The notes under the pieces: generated by a model
What the model was told of the DNA's origin: nothing
Seen by the model: only the letters and a program-made list of their open reading frames with translations
Databases searched by the model: none
Shown here: positions 32,901-41,082 of the stretch, piece after piece
Position numbering within the stretch: position 1 is the first letter of the stretch
How the letters are laid out: every line of letters begins with the position of its first letter
Program-made: the position numbers and the translations under genes
NCBI RefSeq assembly: GCF_900142065.1
Contig: NZ_FSRJ01000004.1
Location: 434,001-498,000, forward strand
Direction of reading: 5' to 3'
Origin: Agromyces cerinus subsp. cerinus
GTDB taxonomy: Bacteria; Actinomycetota; Actinomycetes; Actinomycetales; Microbacteriaceae
DNA length: 64,000 nt

Positions 32901-34603
32901 GATTCGTCGTTGCTCGAGCGCGGCATCATGAGACCGACTTCGTCGACGCCCTCGGCGACGCCGGTCGCCGCAGTCGCGTTGGCGTCCTTCTTCAGGGCGT
33001 TCTTGTCGAACGCCTTCGCCCAGCGTGCGCCCTCGACCCGATAGTGCTCGGCGTCGGCCGTCTCGCCGATCGCGTCGGCGATGACCGAGAGGCCGTACGC
33101 GTCGTAGGAGTATCCGAGGAGACCGCCGCTGACGGAGTTGAGGTTCGTCAGGCTCGCCGAGCTTCCGGTCTGTGCGACGAGCGCCGGGTAGGCCTGTTCG
33201 AGGCCCTGCAGCTGGACGCCCTTCGAGATCGCATCGGCCACGACGACCGGGGCACGCTCCCATCGCACCGTCGGCACGGACTGCACCAGGCTGCCGACCG
33301 ACCCCTTGCCGCTCTCCGCGACGCTCGCGTAGAGATCGACGAGCGACTGGACGACGTCGCGATAGACGTCGGGGAAGACCGATGCGACGGCGGCGTACTT
33401 GTGGAAGTCGTCCCACAACGACCACGAGTCATAGTGCGTGTATCCCGTCGCCTCGTAGATGACGCCGTCGGCGCCCCGGTACGTGCCATCGGTCGATGTC
33501 GCGTTCATCGGGGTGCCGCCGAGGCGGTAGAGGTGCGTGTAGAACTGGGCCTTCAGGTCGCCGGTGGGGTCGTTCGCCGCAGTGGCGTCGACCTCGACCT
33601 TGCCGAGGCGATCGTTCCACTCGTCCTTCGTCGCGGCGCGGACCTCGTCGAACGTCTTGCCGCCGACCTCGACGGCCGCGTCGCGTTCCGCCTGCGCTGC
33701 GCTCACGGGCGACAGCGTGAACCTGAGACCCAGGTGCTCGCCGGCAGCCGCATCGAAGTTGAGCACCGCCCCGATGTCCGTGCCGTCCTGCTTCGTCGCA
33801 GTGGAGCTGAGCCCTCCGGCCCCCCACGTCTGGACCGAGGACGTCGGCGCCGTGGTCTCCGCGTAGTAGAACAGCTTGTACGACGAGTTGTAGAAGAACC
33901 CGGTGAAGGAACCGGAGATCGTCGTGTTGCCGCCCGCGCTCGTCCCGATCACGAGGTCGGTCGCCTTGCGGCCGTTGCCGGTGTGCTTGAGGTCGACCAC
34001 GAGGGCCGCGTGGCCACCGGCGTCGAAGGCGTAGTCGTGAACGCCCGTACGAGTGGCGGCGGTCACCTGGGCGTCGATGCCCTTGCCCGACTCGTCGAGG
34101 CCGACCCGGTAGTAGCCCGCCGTGGCCGATTCGTCCTTGACGTCGTCGCTCGTCCGGATCGTCTTGTCGTAGCTGCTGGTCGACGGCCGGGACGTGTAGC
34201 TCCCGTAGGTGGGTACGACGAGCACGTCGCCCGCACCGCCTCCGCCACCGACTCCGTCGAGGGCGATGTTCGTGAAGCCGCGGAGCGTGCTCGCCGTGTA
34301 CTCGTAGCCGACGTGGTTGCCGGGCGTCGTCGTCGGGGTGACGGTCGCCAGCCCGTACGGTGCGAAGGCTCCTGGGCCGTCCTGGCCGTGATCGCCCTCA
34401 GTGCCGATGAATGGGTTGACGTACTGGGTGTAGTCGGTCGGGTCGGTCGCGGCGTGTGCCGCGTTCGCAGGCCCCGCCAGCGGCAGGACGGCCGACGACA
34501 CCAGCGCGAGCGCGACGGTCAGGGCGACGAGTCGTGGACGGGGGGCGCGGATCGACGTGCCGATGTTCGCCTCGGCCGGATCCTGGAAAGACAGCGCTGT
34601 CAT
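29930..34603 (-). CDS. Secreted multidomain GH92 alpha-mannosidase
   Basis: A 1557-residue exported enzyme. A signal segment ends near residue 50 (LPLAGPANAAHA). Residues ~58-800 form a GH92 catalytic module (QYVNPFIGTEGD, HYDSWSLWDDF, ANEISVHAPFLFNYVG with likely acid Glu near 638, and QTMDNDAGTMSGYFVSS with Asp near 699 and 701). Next come two similar beta-sandwich repeats (~838-918, ~949-1028), a FIVAR-like helical region, two CBM6-like modules (~1118-1260, ~1268-1420) and a second FIVAR-like tail. GH92 enzymes are calcium-dependent exo-mannosidases acting on yeast mannan or N-glycans. There is no LPxTG anchor. TATCTT (34610-34615, minus) lies 6 bases before the ATG. Confidence 0.93.
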   Translation of the reverse strand: MTALSFQDPAEANIGTSIRAPRPRLVALTVALALVSSAVLPLAGPANAAHAATDPTDYTQYVNPFIGTEGDHGQDGPGAFAPYGLATVTPTTTPGNHVGYEYTASTLRGFTNIALDGVGGGGGAGDVLVVPTYGSYTSRPSTSSYDKTIRTSDDVKDESATAGYYRVGLDESGKGIDAQVTAATRTGVHDYAFDAGGHAALVVDLKHTGNGRKATDLVIGTSAGGNTTISGSFTGFFYNSSYKLFYYAETTAPTSSVQTWGAGGLSSTATKQDGTDIGAVLNFDAAAGEHLGLRFTLSPVSAAQAERDAAVEVGGKTFDEVRAATKDEWNDRLGKVEVDATAANDPTGDLKAQFYTHLYRLGGTPMNATSTDGTYRGADGVIYEATGYTHYDSWSLWDDFHKYAAVASVFPDVYRDVVQSLVDLYASVAESGKGSVGSLVQSVPTVRWERAPVVVADAISKGVQLQGLEQAYPALVAQTGSSASLTNLNSVSGGLLGYSYDAYGLSVIADAIGETADAEHYRVEGARWAKAFDKNALKKDANATAATGVAEGVDEVGLMMPRSSNDESADFTVKNPESWSSGLYQGTFWQYNWYDAQDLGGMVDLMGGKEDAAKAVNYFFGNQAPDDCSRNLHLFANEISVHAPFLFNYVGEPANTQDWTYRAVTEPVCVRYTADGSGTTPSKRMVFQNDPKGLLQTMDNDAGTMSGYFVSSAIGLYPVMAGGDSFQITTPIFDRTTINYPGGKEFVVEAPGVSTTNHFIQSATLNGQPLDRTWLTAAEMNAGGVLHFTMGSSPSSWGADGIEADSLDDHVSSALYHPTEAVSTTSQVFEESGANDGSIDDAISVKVSGATFAGEIGSDLSSQVDVTGVPKGLTLVATKSGENSVELTLAGTAARHLVDDSTDALAVTFEPAAFSGTVPSADERALALKIRYSGHRLTPSTTELTADAKGDVRSTIDLTLSGGATFAGKNRPALSNGEVTFPGLDKGVTAAVRRMSDTTAQVTFKGKLENPASTNFTLLLADSALEGATAAQVTGAGTTALVPFTLSPSSGTRAELQTLFDDARLVTADGYSAATFAKLEAAVAKAASALADENSSERTLSTTAALLRVAADGLAIAGDSYRVLQAESYDQWSGGSLKTESGGSGTTVGGISPGAWLAFRGLDFSASPLKSLVVEYSHNPGTASASSAVEVRTGSATGPLVTRIPLPTTNGWANYTKLARELTADEIAKLAGVNDVYFVFTGALASGQSWVANVDSLRFTSAADAAATSKTVQFESIRAGYGMLNAAGSGLTEGTDFSGADLKTEAGSVGGQLAGTKNGAWIRYGGVELGDRSAITLNVRYDAPATKVADGRIDIYLDEMSGDPFVTVPLTATGSSWGTYSTATVTLPSAITGTRAVYFALESTPTATQPYVGNLDWFSFEYDVDKTALQTAITKYSTLSADAGLYLVTDFAVFVRAFDAAQSVDADPAATTGGVAEALRVLNVAAGHLQWKVIKQVADWNAKAEAVEADDVTAVSYRKLQNAIAAADALDATSTHDEYVAALARLIWAYERLVEAK

Positions 34604-34719
34604 ACGGTGAAGATAGCATCCACCGCTCGGCGTGTCCAACCCCTCGTTCCTGCTCTCGATCGGGAAGCCGTCCGGACGCCCCGCGTCACACGCGCAGCCC
34701 CCTTCGATACCCTTGGAGC

Positions 34720-35673
34720 ATGCCCGCGATCGACGACGCCATCAGCACTGCCCGCACGGCCTCCGCCACCGGTCTCACGACGATCGCCGGCGACGGCACC
34801 GTGCTCGACGCCTGGTTCCCGGCGCCCGCGCTCGGCTCCGAGGCATCACCGCTCGTCGCCGAACACGCGGCACTCGCGGGCGACGACGCCCGCCGCAACG
34901 TGCGCGTCGACGCCATCGAACTGACGATCGACCTCGATGCAGCGCCCGCGAGCACGAGCGATGCGTACCTGCGCCTGCACGTGCTCTCCCACCTGCTCGC
35001 GGCGCCGAACACCGTGAATCTCGACGGCATCTTCGCCCACCTGCCCGCCGTGGTGTGGACCAACGCGGGGCCGGTGCATCCGACCGACTTCGACCGCTTG
35101 CGCCCCGCCCTGCAGCGCGCCGGCATCCACGCCGTCAGCGTCGACAAGTTCCCGCGCCTGCTCGACTACGTCACCCCCGAGCGCGTGCGCATCGCCGACG
35201 CCGCACGAGTGCGCCTCGGCGCGCACCTCGCACCGGGCACGACCGTCATGCACGAGGGCTTCGTGAACTTCAACGCCGGCACGCTCGGCGCCTCCATGGT
35301 CGAGGGCCGCATCTCGCAGGGCGTCGTCGTCGGCGACGGCTCCGACATCGGCGGCGGGGCATCCATCATGGGCACCCTCTCGGGCGGTGGCACGCAGCGC
35401 GTCGTCATCGGCGAGCGTGCACTCCTCGGCGCGAACTCGGGCATCGGCATCTCGATCGGCGACGACAGCGTCGTCGAGGCCGGCCTCTACGTCACCGCGG
35501 GCACCAAGGTCGTGCTGCACGGCGGGCCGGGCGAACGGCCGAACACCGTCAAGGCCGTCGTGCTCTCGGGCGTGCCCAACCTGCTCTTCCGACGCAACTC
35601 GCTGAACGGCCAGGTCGAGGCGCTCCCCCGTTCGGGCGAGGGCGTGCAGCTGAACGCCGCACTGCACGCGTAG
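34720..35673 (+). CDS. dapD: Tetrahydrodipicolinate N-succinyltransferase
   Basis: A 317-residue acyltransferase that transfers succinyl from succinyl-CoA to tetrahydrodipicolinate in lysine/DAP synthesis. The C-terminal half is a left-handed beta-helix of hexapeptide repeats (GTTVMHEGFVNFNAGTLGAS, GDGSDIGGGASIMG, VIGERALLGANSGIGISIGD), as in the actinobacterial DapD type; MVEGRIS and GGG-TQR are conserved family segments. TACCCT (34708-34713) lies 6 bases before the ATG, suggesting a leaderless mRNA. It is divergent from the GH92 gene. A hairpin follows the stop. Confidence 0.95.
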   Translation: MPAIDDAISTARTASATGLTTIAGDGTVLDAWFPAPALGSEASPLVAEHAALAGDDARRNVRVDAIELTIDLDAAPASTSDAYLRLHVLSHLLAAPNTVNLDGIFAHLPAVVWTNAGPVHPTDFDRLRPALQRAGIHAVSVDKFPRLLDYVTPERVRIADAARVRLGAHLAPGTTVMHEGFVNFNAGTLGASMVEGRISQGVVVGDGSDIGGGASIMGTLSGGGTQRVVIGERALLGANSGIGISIGDDSVVEAGLYVTAGTKVVLHGGPGERPNTVKAVVLSGVPNLLFRRNSLNGQVEALPRSGEGVQLNAALHA

Positions 35674-35679
35674 CCCGCG

Positions 35680-35707
35680 GAACCGCGCGGCTCGAGCCAC
35701 GCGGTTC
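35680..35707 (+). terminator. Hairpin after dapD
   Basis: GAACCGCG-C-GGCTC (35680-35693) pairs with GAGCC-A-CGCGGTTC (35694-35707), one mismatch, with essentially no loop. It starts 6 bases after the stop. Confidence 0.7.
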
Positions 35708-35724
35708 GCCCCACATCACAGCCC

Positions 35725-35764
35725 TGCAACGACCCGTTGCAACCCGAGGACTCTCGGCTACAGT
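35725..35764 (+). promoter_or_regulatory. Promoter with palindrome before the acylase gene
   Basis: TTGCAA (35737-35742), N16, TACAGT (35759-35764) forms a good promoter about 57 bases before the GTG. The dyad TGCAAC-gaccc-GTTGCA (35725-35741) overlaps the -35 box, a position suited to a regulator. AAGGAG sits about 6 bases before the start at 35822. Confidence 0.65.
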
Positions 35765-35821
35765 TGGTGACTCGGGCCGCCACGGGGCGGCCCCACGTCT
35801 TGCGCAGCACGAAGGAGTGGC

Positions 35822-38404
35822 GTGGGTACCGACGCACCGCGAACCGGCCGGCATCGAGCGATGAGATTCGTCATCGGCCTGCTCATCACCGTGCTCGCGC
35901 TGGCCGTCGTCGCGGCCGGACTCGGCTGGTGGACCGTGCAGCGTTCCTTCCCGACGACGAACGGCGCGATCGACGTTCCGGGGCTCGGCGCCGAAGTCAC
36001 GGTCATCCGCGACGACGCCGGCATTCCGCAGCTCTACGCCGAGACCGACCACGACCTGTTCTTCGCGCAGGGGTACGTGCATGCGCAGGACCGCTTCTGG
36101 GAGATGGACTTCCGTCGGCACGTCACCGCCGGCCGGCTCGCCGAGATGTTCGGCGAGTCCCAGGTCGGCACCGACACCTTCATCCGCACGCTCGACTGGC
36201 GGGGCATCGCCCAGCAGGAGTACGACGCACTCGGCGAGGTCTCGAAGGCGTACTACGACGCCTACGCCGAGGGCGTGAACGCCTATCTCGACGAACGCGG
36301 CGGCGCCGACCTCTCGCTCGAGTACGCCGTGCTCGGGCTGCAGAACCCCGGCTACTCCCCCGAGCCCTGGTCGGGCGTCGACTCCATCGCGTGGCTGAAG
36401 GCGATGGCCTGGGACCTGCGCTCGAACCTCGGCGACGAGATCGACCGCGCGATGCTCTCGACCGTGCTTCCCCCCGAAGAGGTCGCGCGCCTCCACCCCG
36501 ACTTCCCCTGGGACACCATGCCCACGATCGTCGACGGGCAGCCCGCAGCGGCCACCGCGGCGCTGTCGACGACCCCGCTCCCGGGTGAAGCCGACACGAT
36601 CCAGACGGATGGCGCCGCGGCATCCGCGCCCGCCTCCGACTACGTCGCCGCCCTCGCCACGCTGCGCGCGGCGATCGACGGAGTGCCCGAGCTGCTCGGT
36701 CCCGAGGGCGGCGACATCGGCTCGAACTCCTGGGTCGTGGGCGGCGCGCTGACCGAGTCGGGTCTGCCGCTGCTGGCGAACGACCCGCACCTCGGCCCGG
36801 CGATGCCGTCCATCTGGACCCAGATGGGCCTGCACTGCGCCGAGATCACCGAGACCTGCGGCTTCGACGTCGCCGGGTACTCGTTCTCGGGCCTGCCCGG
36901 CATCGTCATCGGGCAGAACGCCGCGGTCGCATGGGGCTTCACCAACCTCGGTCCCGACGTGGCCGACCTGTACCTCGAGCGCATCGACGGCGACGCCTAC
37001 GAGCTCGACGGCACGCTCGTGCCCCTGACCCTCCGCGAGGAGACGATCGAGGTCGCCGGCGGCGATCCGGTCACGATCACCGTGCGCTCGACGGCTCGCG
37101 GTCCGATCGTGACCGACATCCGCGACGACTTCGCGGGCGTCGCAGCCGAGTACCCCGCAGCCTCCGGCCAGCCCGAGGGCGAGTACGCGGTGTCGCTGCA
37201 GTGGACCGCACTGACGCCCGGCACGACCGCCGGGGCGATCTTCGCCCTCGACCGGGCGCAGGACTGGGAGGGCTTCCGCGCCGCCGCCGCGCTCTTCGAC
37301 GTCCCAGCTCAGAACCTCATCTACGCCGACACCGCGGGCAACATCGGCTACCAGGCGCCGGGGCGCATCCCGGTGCGCAAGACCGGCGACGGCACCGTGC
37401 CCATGCCCGGTTGGACGAGCGAGAACGGCTGGTCGAGCACGATCCCCTTCGACCGGCTGCCCTCGGTGCTGAACCCGGCGGCCGGCTACATCGTCACCGC
37501 CAACAACGCCGCCGCCGGACCCGATGGACCGATGCTCACGAAGGACTGGGACTACGGCTATCGCGCCGCCGGCATCGACCGCCTGATCCGCGAACGCATC
37601 GACGCCGGTGAGCAGTTCACGGTCGACTCGCTCGCCGAGATCCAGCTCGACACCGGTGACGCGAACGCCGATGCCCTCCTGCCGGTCATCGCGTCGCTCG
37701 ACCTCATCGGCGATGCCGGACGCGGAGCCGACCTCCTCCGCGAGTGGAACGGCGACGCCGAGGTCGACAGCGCGCAGGCCGCGTACTTCGCCGTGTTCTG
37801 GCGCACCCTGCTCGACGACATGTTCGGCGGGCTCCCCGACTCGACCCAGCCGCAGGGCGGCGACCGGTGGTTCAACGTGGTCGGCACCCTGCTCGGCGAG
37901 CCCGAGTCGACATGGTGGACGAACGAGGAGCTCGGCGTCTCCGGCCGCGACGCGATGATCGCGCATGCCCTCGGCGCCGCCTGGGCCGAGTCGACGAGTC
38001 GCTTGGGGTCGAACCCCGACGCATGGCGCTGGGGCCGCCTGCACACCCTGACGCTCACGAACCAGAGCTTCGGCGAGTCGGGCATCGCCCCGATCGAGTG
38101 GCTCTTCAACCGCGGCCCCTACGAGCTCGGCGGCGGTTCGGCGATCGTTAACGCGATCGGCTGGGACGCGAGCGTCGGGTACGGCGTCGACTGGGTGCCG
38201 TCGATGCGCATGGTGGTCGACCTGGCCGACCGCGACGCGTCGCGCTGGATCAACCTCACCGGTGCGTCGGGTCACGCGTTCCACGCGAACTACGCCGACC
38301 AGGCGCCGCTCTGGCAGCACGGTGAGCTCCGCGACTGGGCGTTCACCCGCGAGGCCGTCGAGGCCGACGCCCGTGACACCCTGACGCTGACGCCCGCCGG
38401 CTGA
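35822..38404 (+). CDS. Penicillin-acylase-family N-terminal nucleophile hydrolase
   Basis: An 860-residue membrane-anchored or exported enzyme with one N-terminal helix (about residues 14-38, FVIGLLITVLALAVVAAGLG). The alpha-chain region (DDAGIPQLYAETDHDLFFAQGYVHAQDRFWEMDF) is typical. The autocleavage site is Gly-Ser in GSNSWVVGG, the nucleophile Ser near residue 301. The beta-chain carries LLANDPHLG and TANNAAAGPDG. The family cleaves amides: penicillins, N-acyl-homoserine lactones or cyclic lipopeptides. The actual substrate cannot be deduced. The GTG start has AAGGAG. It is monocistronic, with a terminator shared with gltA. Confidence 0.92.
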   Translation: MGTDAPRTGRHRAMRFVIGLLITVLALAVVAAGLGWWTVQRSFPTTNGAIDVPGLGAEVTVIRDDAGIPQLYAETDHDLFFAQGYVHAQDRFWEMDFRRHVTAGRLAEMFGESQVGTDTFIRTLDWRGIAQQEYDALGEVSKAYYDAYAEGVNAYLDERGGADLSLEYAVLGLQNPGYSPEPWSGVDSIAWLKAMAWDLRSNLGDEIDRAMLSTVLPPEEVARLHPDFPWDTMPTIVDGQPAAATAALSTTPLPGEADTIQTDGAAASAPASDYVAALATLRAAIDGVPELLGPEGGDIGSNSWVVGGALTESGLPLLANDPHLGPAMPSIWTQMGLHCAEITETCGFDVAGYSFSGLPGIVIGQNAAVAWGFTNLGPDVADLYLERIDGDAYELDGTLVPLTLREETIEVAGGDPVTITVRSTARGPIVTDIRDDFAGVAAEYPAASGQPEGEYAVSLQWTALTPGTTAGAIFALDRAQDWEGFRAAAALFDVPAQNLIYADTAGNIGYQAPGRIPVRKTGDGTVPMPGWTSENGWSSTIPFDRLPSVLNPAAGYIVTANNAAAGPDGPMLTKDWDYGYRAAGIDRLIRERIDAGEQFTVDSLAEIQLDTGDANADALLPVIASLDLIGDAGRGADLLREWNGDAEVDSAQAAYFAVFWRTLLDDMFGGLPDSTQPQGGDRWFNVVGTLLGEPESTWWTNEELGVSGRDAMIAHALGAAWAESTSRLGSNPDAWRWGRLHTLTLTNQSFGESGIAPIEWLFNRGPYELGGGSAIVNAIGWDASVGYGVDWVPSMRMVVDLADRDASRWINLTGASGHAFHANYADQAPLWQHGELRDWAFTREAVEADARDTLTLTPAG

Positions 38405-38422
38405 CCCGGCCCCCGACACGAA

Positions 38423-38454
38423 ACGCCGGCCGCACCCGAAGGTGCGACCGGCGT
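38423..38454. terminator. Bidirectional terminator, acylase / gltA
   Basis: ACGCCGGCCGCACC (38423-38436) pairs with GGTGCGACCGGCGT (38441-38454), one G-T pair, with a CGAA tetraloop, between two converging genes. Confidence 0.85.
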
Positions 38455-38470
38455 CGTGGTCGTGTTGCGG

Positions 38471-39781
38471 CTAGACCGAGGGGTAGTGCCGCTCGGACTC
38501 GCCGATGTAGAGCTGCTGCGGGCGCCCGATCTTCGTCTGCGGGTCGAGGTTCATCTCGCGCCAATGGGCCATCCAGCCGGGCAGGCGACCGATCGCGAAG
38601 AGCACGGTGAACATGCGCGTCGGGAAGCCCATGGCCTTGTAGATGACGCCGGTGTAGAAGTCGACGTTCGGGTAGAGACGACGCTCCTTGAAGTAGTCGT
38701 CCTGCAGGGCGAACTGCTCGAGCTCCTTGGCGATGTCGAGCAGCGGGTCGGCGACGCCGAGCCCGGCGAGGACCTCGTCGGCCGACTGCTTGACGATGGT
38801 CGCCCGCGGGTCGTAGTTCTTGTAGACCCGGTGCCCGAAGCCCATGAGCTTCACGCCGTCTTCCTTGTTCTTCACGCGCTCGACGAACTTCTCGACGCCT
38901 TCACCGGAGTCGCGGATGCGGCCGAGCATCTGCAGCACGGCTTCGTTGGCGCCGCCGTGGAGCGGGCCCGAGAGCGCCTGGATACCCGCGGAGATCGACG
39001 CGTAGAGGTTCGCACCGGTCGAACCGACGAGCCGCACGGTCGAGGTCGATGCGTTCTGCTCGTGGTCCTCGTGCAGGATGAGCAGCCGGTCGAGTGCAGT
39101 GGAGAGCACCGGGTCGACCTGGAACGGCTCGGCCATGTTGCCGAAGTTGAGCTTCAGGAAGTTGTCGACGAACGACAACGAGTTGTCGGGGTACAGGAAG
39201 GCCTGCCCGATCGACTTCTTGTGCGCGTACGCCGCAATGACCGGCAGCTTCGCGAGCAGTCGCACCATGGTGAGTTCGACCTGCTCGGGGTCGTTCGGGT
39301 CGGTCGAGTCCTCGTAGTACGTCGAGAGGGCCGACACCGCGCTCGAGAGCACCGACATGGGGTGCGCCGTGTGCGGCAGCGACGAGAAGAAGCGCTTCAG
39401 GTCTTCGTGCAGCAGCGTGTGGTGACGGATCTTCTCGTCGAACTCGCCCAGCTGATCGGCGGTCGGCAGCTCACCGTAGATGAGCAGCCACGCGACCTCG
39501 AGGAACGTCGAGTTCGCTGCGACCTCTTCGATCGGGTACCCGCGGTACCGCAGGATTCCCTGTTCGCCGTCGATGTACGTGATCGCCGACCGCGTCGACG
39601 CGGTGTTGACGAACCCGTAGTCGAGCGCGGTGAGCCCGGTCTGACGGGTCAGCGTCGACACGTCGATGCTCGAGTTGCCCTGCACCGCACGGTGGACGGG
39701 CAGTTCGGCGGTGGTGCTGCCGAACTTCAGGGTCGCGGTCTGGGGGGTCTCCCCGGCCGCATTGTTCCGGACGTCGCTCAC
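38471..39781 (-). CDS. gltA: Citrate synthase (type II, hexameric)
   Basis: A 436-residue enzyme that condenses acetyl-CoA and oxaloacetate at the entry of the TCA cycle. Motifs: LHEDHEQNASTSTVR, GPLHGGANEAVLQML (catalytic His), GFGHRVYKNYDPRA (catalytic His) and DFYTGVIYKAMGFP. The GTG at 39781 is chosen because a perfect AGGAGG (39786-39791, minus) lies 4 bases upstream; a 33-codon longer frame to 39880 crosses the likely promoter. It is transcribed alone. Confidence 0.96.
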   Translation of the reverse strand: MSDVRNNAAGETPQTATLKFGSTTAELPVHRAVQGNSSIDVSTLTRQTGLTALDYGFVNTASTRSAITYIDGEQGILRYRGYPIEEVAANSTFLEVAWLLIYGELPTADQLGEFDEKIRHHTLLHEDLKRFFSSLPHTAHPMSVLSSAVSALSTYYEDSTDPNDPEQVELTMVRLLAKLPVIAAYAHKKSIGQAFLYPDNSLSFVDNFLKLNFGNMAEPFQVDPVLSTALDRLLILHEDHEQNASTSTVRLVGSTGANLYASISAGIQALSGPLHGGANEAVLQMLGRIRDSGEGVEKFVERVKNKEDGVKLMGFGHRVYKNYDPRATIVKQSADEVLAGLGVADPLLDIAKELEQFALQDDYFKERRLYPNVDFYTGVIYKAMGFPTRMFTVLFAIGRLPGWMAHWREMNLDPQTKIGRPQQLYIGESERHYPSV

Positions 39782-39858
39782 GGCGCCTCCTGTGATCGTC
39801 ACTTGCGCGGTCACCTGCTTTCCGGTCTCGACCGCACGAACGGTCTCGACCCGAATAC

Positions 39859-39864
39859 AGCCTA
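39859..39864 (-). promoter_or_regulatory. -10 box of gltA
   Basis: TAGGCT on the minus strand (39859-39864) would start the mRNA near 39852, giving a leader of about 70 bases with the AGGAGG site. This placement argues against the longer reading frame. Confidence 0.5.
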
Positions 39865-39964
39865 GACGGGCTCCGAACACACTGTCGCACCCGCCAACAG
39901 ATCATCCTATCCGTTGGTGAGAGTCACAGTTGGCAGGGCGATCCCCCACGCGAAACAGCGGATG

Positions 39965-41080
39965 TCACGCCGCGGCGGCGGCCCGGAGTCGCTCGGCCGC
40001 GGCCGCGATGCGCTCGTCGGTCGCCGTCAACGACAACCGCACGTGTTCGGGGTGGTGCACGCCGTAGAAATGGCCCGGGCCCGCGACGATGCCGAGATCG
40101 GCGAGTCTGCCGATCGAATCCCAACCGTCGCGCCCCTCGGTCGCCCAGAGATAGAGCCCGGCCTCGCTGCGGTCGACACGGAATCCCGCCGCCTCGAGTG
40201 CGGGCTTTAGCAGCTCGCGACGCGCGCGGTAGCGCGCCTTCTGCTCGGCGACGTGCTCGTCGTCGCGCAGCGCGGCGATCATCGCGGCCTGCAGCGGCTG
40301 CGGGAGCATGAGTCCCGCGTGCTTGCGCACGGTCGTGATGCGCCCGATGACGGTGCGGCAGCCCGCGATGAAAGCGGTGCGGTAGCCCGCCATGTTCGAC
40401 TGCTTCGAGAGCGAGTAGGCGACGATCGTGTTGCGACGGCTGTCACCGACAACGCGCGGGTCGAGCAGGCTCGGGATCGGAGCATCCGCCCACTCGCCGT
40501 CCCAGCCGAGCTCGGCATAGCACTCGTCGCCGACGATGATCGCGTCGAGTTCGAGGGCGCGCTCGCGCGCGGCCCGCAGCTCGTCGATCGTGAGCACGCG
40601 CCCGTCGGGGTTGCCGGGGCTGTTCAGCCACACGAGCTTCGTCGCGGCCGGCCACTCGGCGGGGTCGTCGGAGGCCATCGACGTGGCGCCGACGAGCACG
40701 GCGCCCATCTCGTAGCTCGGGTAGGCGGCGCGGGGGTGCACGACGACGTCGCCTTCGCCGAGCCCCAGCAGGAACGGCAGGAGCGCGACCAGTTCCTTGG
40801 ATCCGACCGTCGGCAGCACATTGGCCTCGGTGAGCCCGGTCACGCCTCGGCGGCGGGCGAACCAGTCGATGATGGCACCGCGCAACTCGTCGGTGCCGGT
40901 GGTCTGCGGGTAGGCGTGGGCATCGGTCGCGTTCGCGAGCGCCTCGCGAACGAGCGCCGGTGTCGGGTCGACCGGCGAGCCGATCGACAGGTCGACGACG
41001 CCCTCGGGATGCGCGGCGGCGCGCTCACGGAACGGCGCCATGAGGTCCCACGGGTAGTCGGGCAGTTCGCCGCGAGCCAT
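39965..41080 (-). CDS. dapC: N-succinyl-LL-diaminopimelate aminotransferase
   Basis: A 371-residue fold-type I aminotransferase. Motifs: LSIGSPVDPTP at the N-terminus, WLNSPGNPDGRVL (substrate/cofactor Asn), VGDECYAELGW (Asp), SLSKQSNMAGYRTAFIAG (Schiff-base Lys), and YLWATEG. The actinobacterial DapC clade lies next to a 7Fe ferredoxin, as here, and converts N-succinyl-2-amino-6-ketopimelate to succinyl-DAP. It starts 2 bases after the ferredoxin stop, so both are in one operon. With dapD and dapE in the window, three of the four succinylase steps are present. Confidence 0.93.
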   Translation of the reverse strand: MARGELPDYPWDLMAPFRERAAAHPEGVVDLSIGSPVDPTPALVREALANATDAHAYPQTTGTDELRGAIIDWFARRRGVTGLTEANVLPTVGSKELVALLPFLLGLGEGDVVVHPRAAYPSYEMGAVLVGATSMASDDPAEWPAATKLVWLNSPGNPDGRVLTIDELRAARERALELDAIIVGDECYAELGWDGEWADAPIPSLLDPRVVGDSRRNTIVAYSLSKQSNMAGYRTAFIAGCRTVIGRITTVRKHAGLMLPQPLQAAMIAALRDDEHVAEQKARYRARRELLKPALEAAGFRVDRSEAGLYLWATEGRDGWDSIGRLADLGIVAGPGHFYGVHHPEHVRLSLTATDERIAAAAERLRAAAAA

Positions 41081-41082
41081 GC

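Noticed and set aside
27866-34603. Prophage or transposon carrying the GH92 module
   Set aside because: No integrase, transposase, terminal repeats or tRNA target was seen; only gene order suggests insertion.
32243-34924. 893-codon open frame opposite the GH92 gene
   Set aside because: The translation is Arg/Asp/Val-rich without known motifs, and it crosses the start regions of two real genes.
35822-38404. Antibiotic-resistance determinant
   Set aside because: The penicillin-acylase fold covers many amide substrates, and nothing here shows action on beta-lactams.
39782-39880. Longer citrate synthase start
   Set aside because: A perfect AGGAGG sits 4 bases before the GTG at 39781, and the longer frame covers the promoter box.
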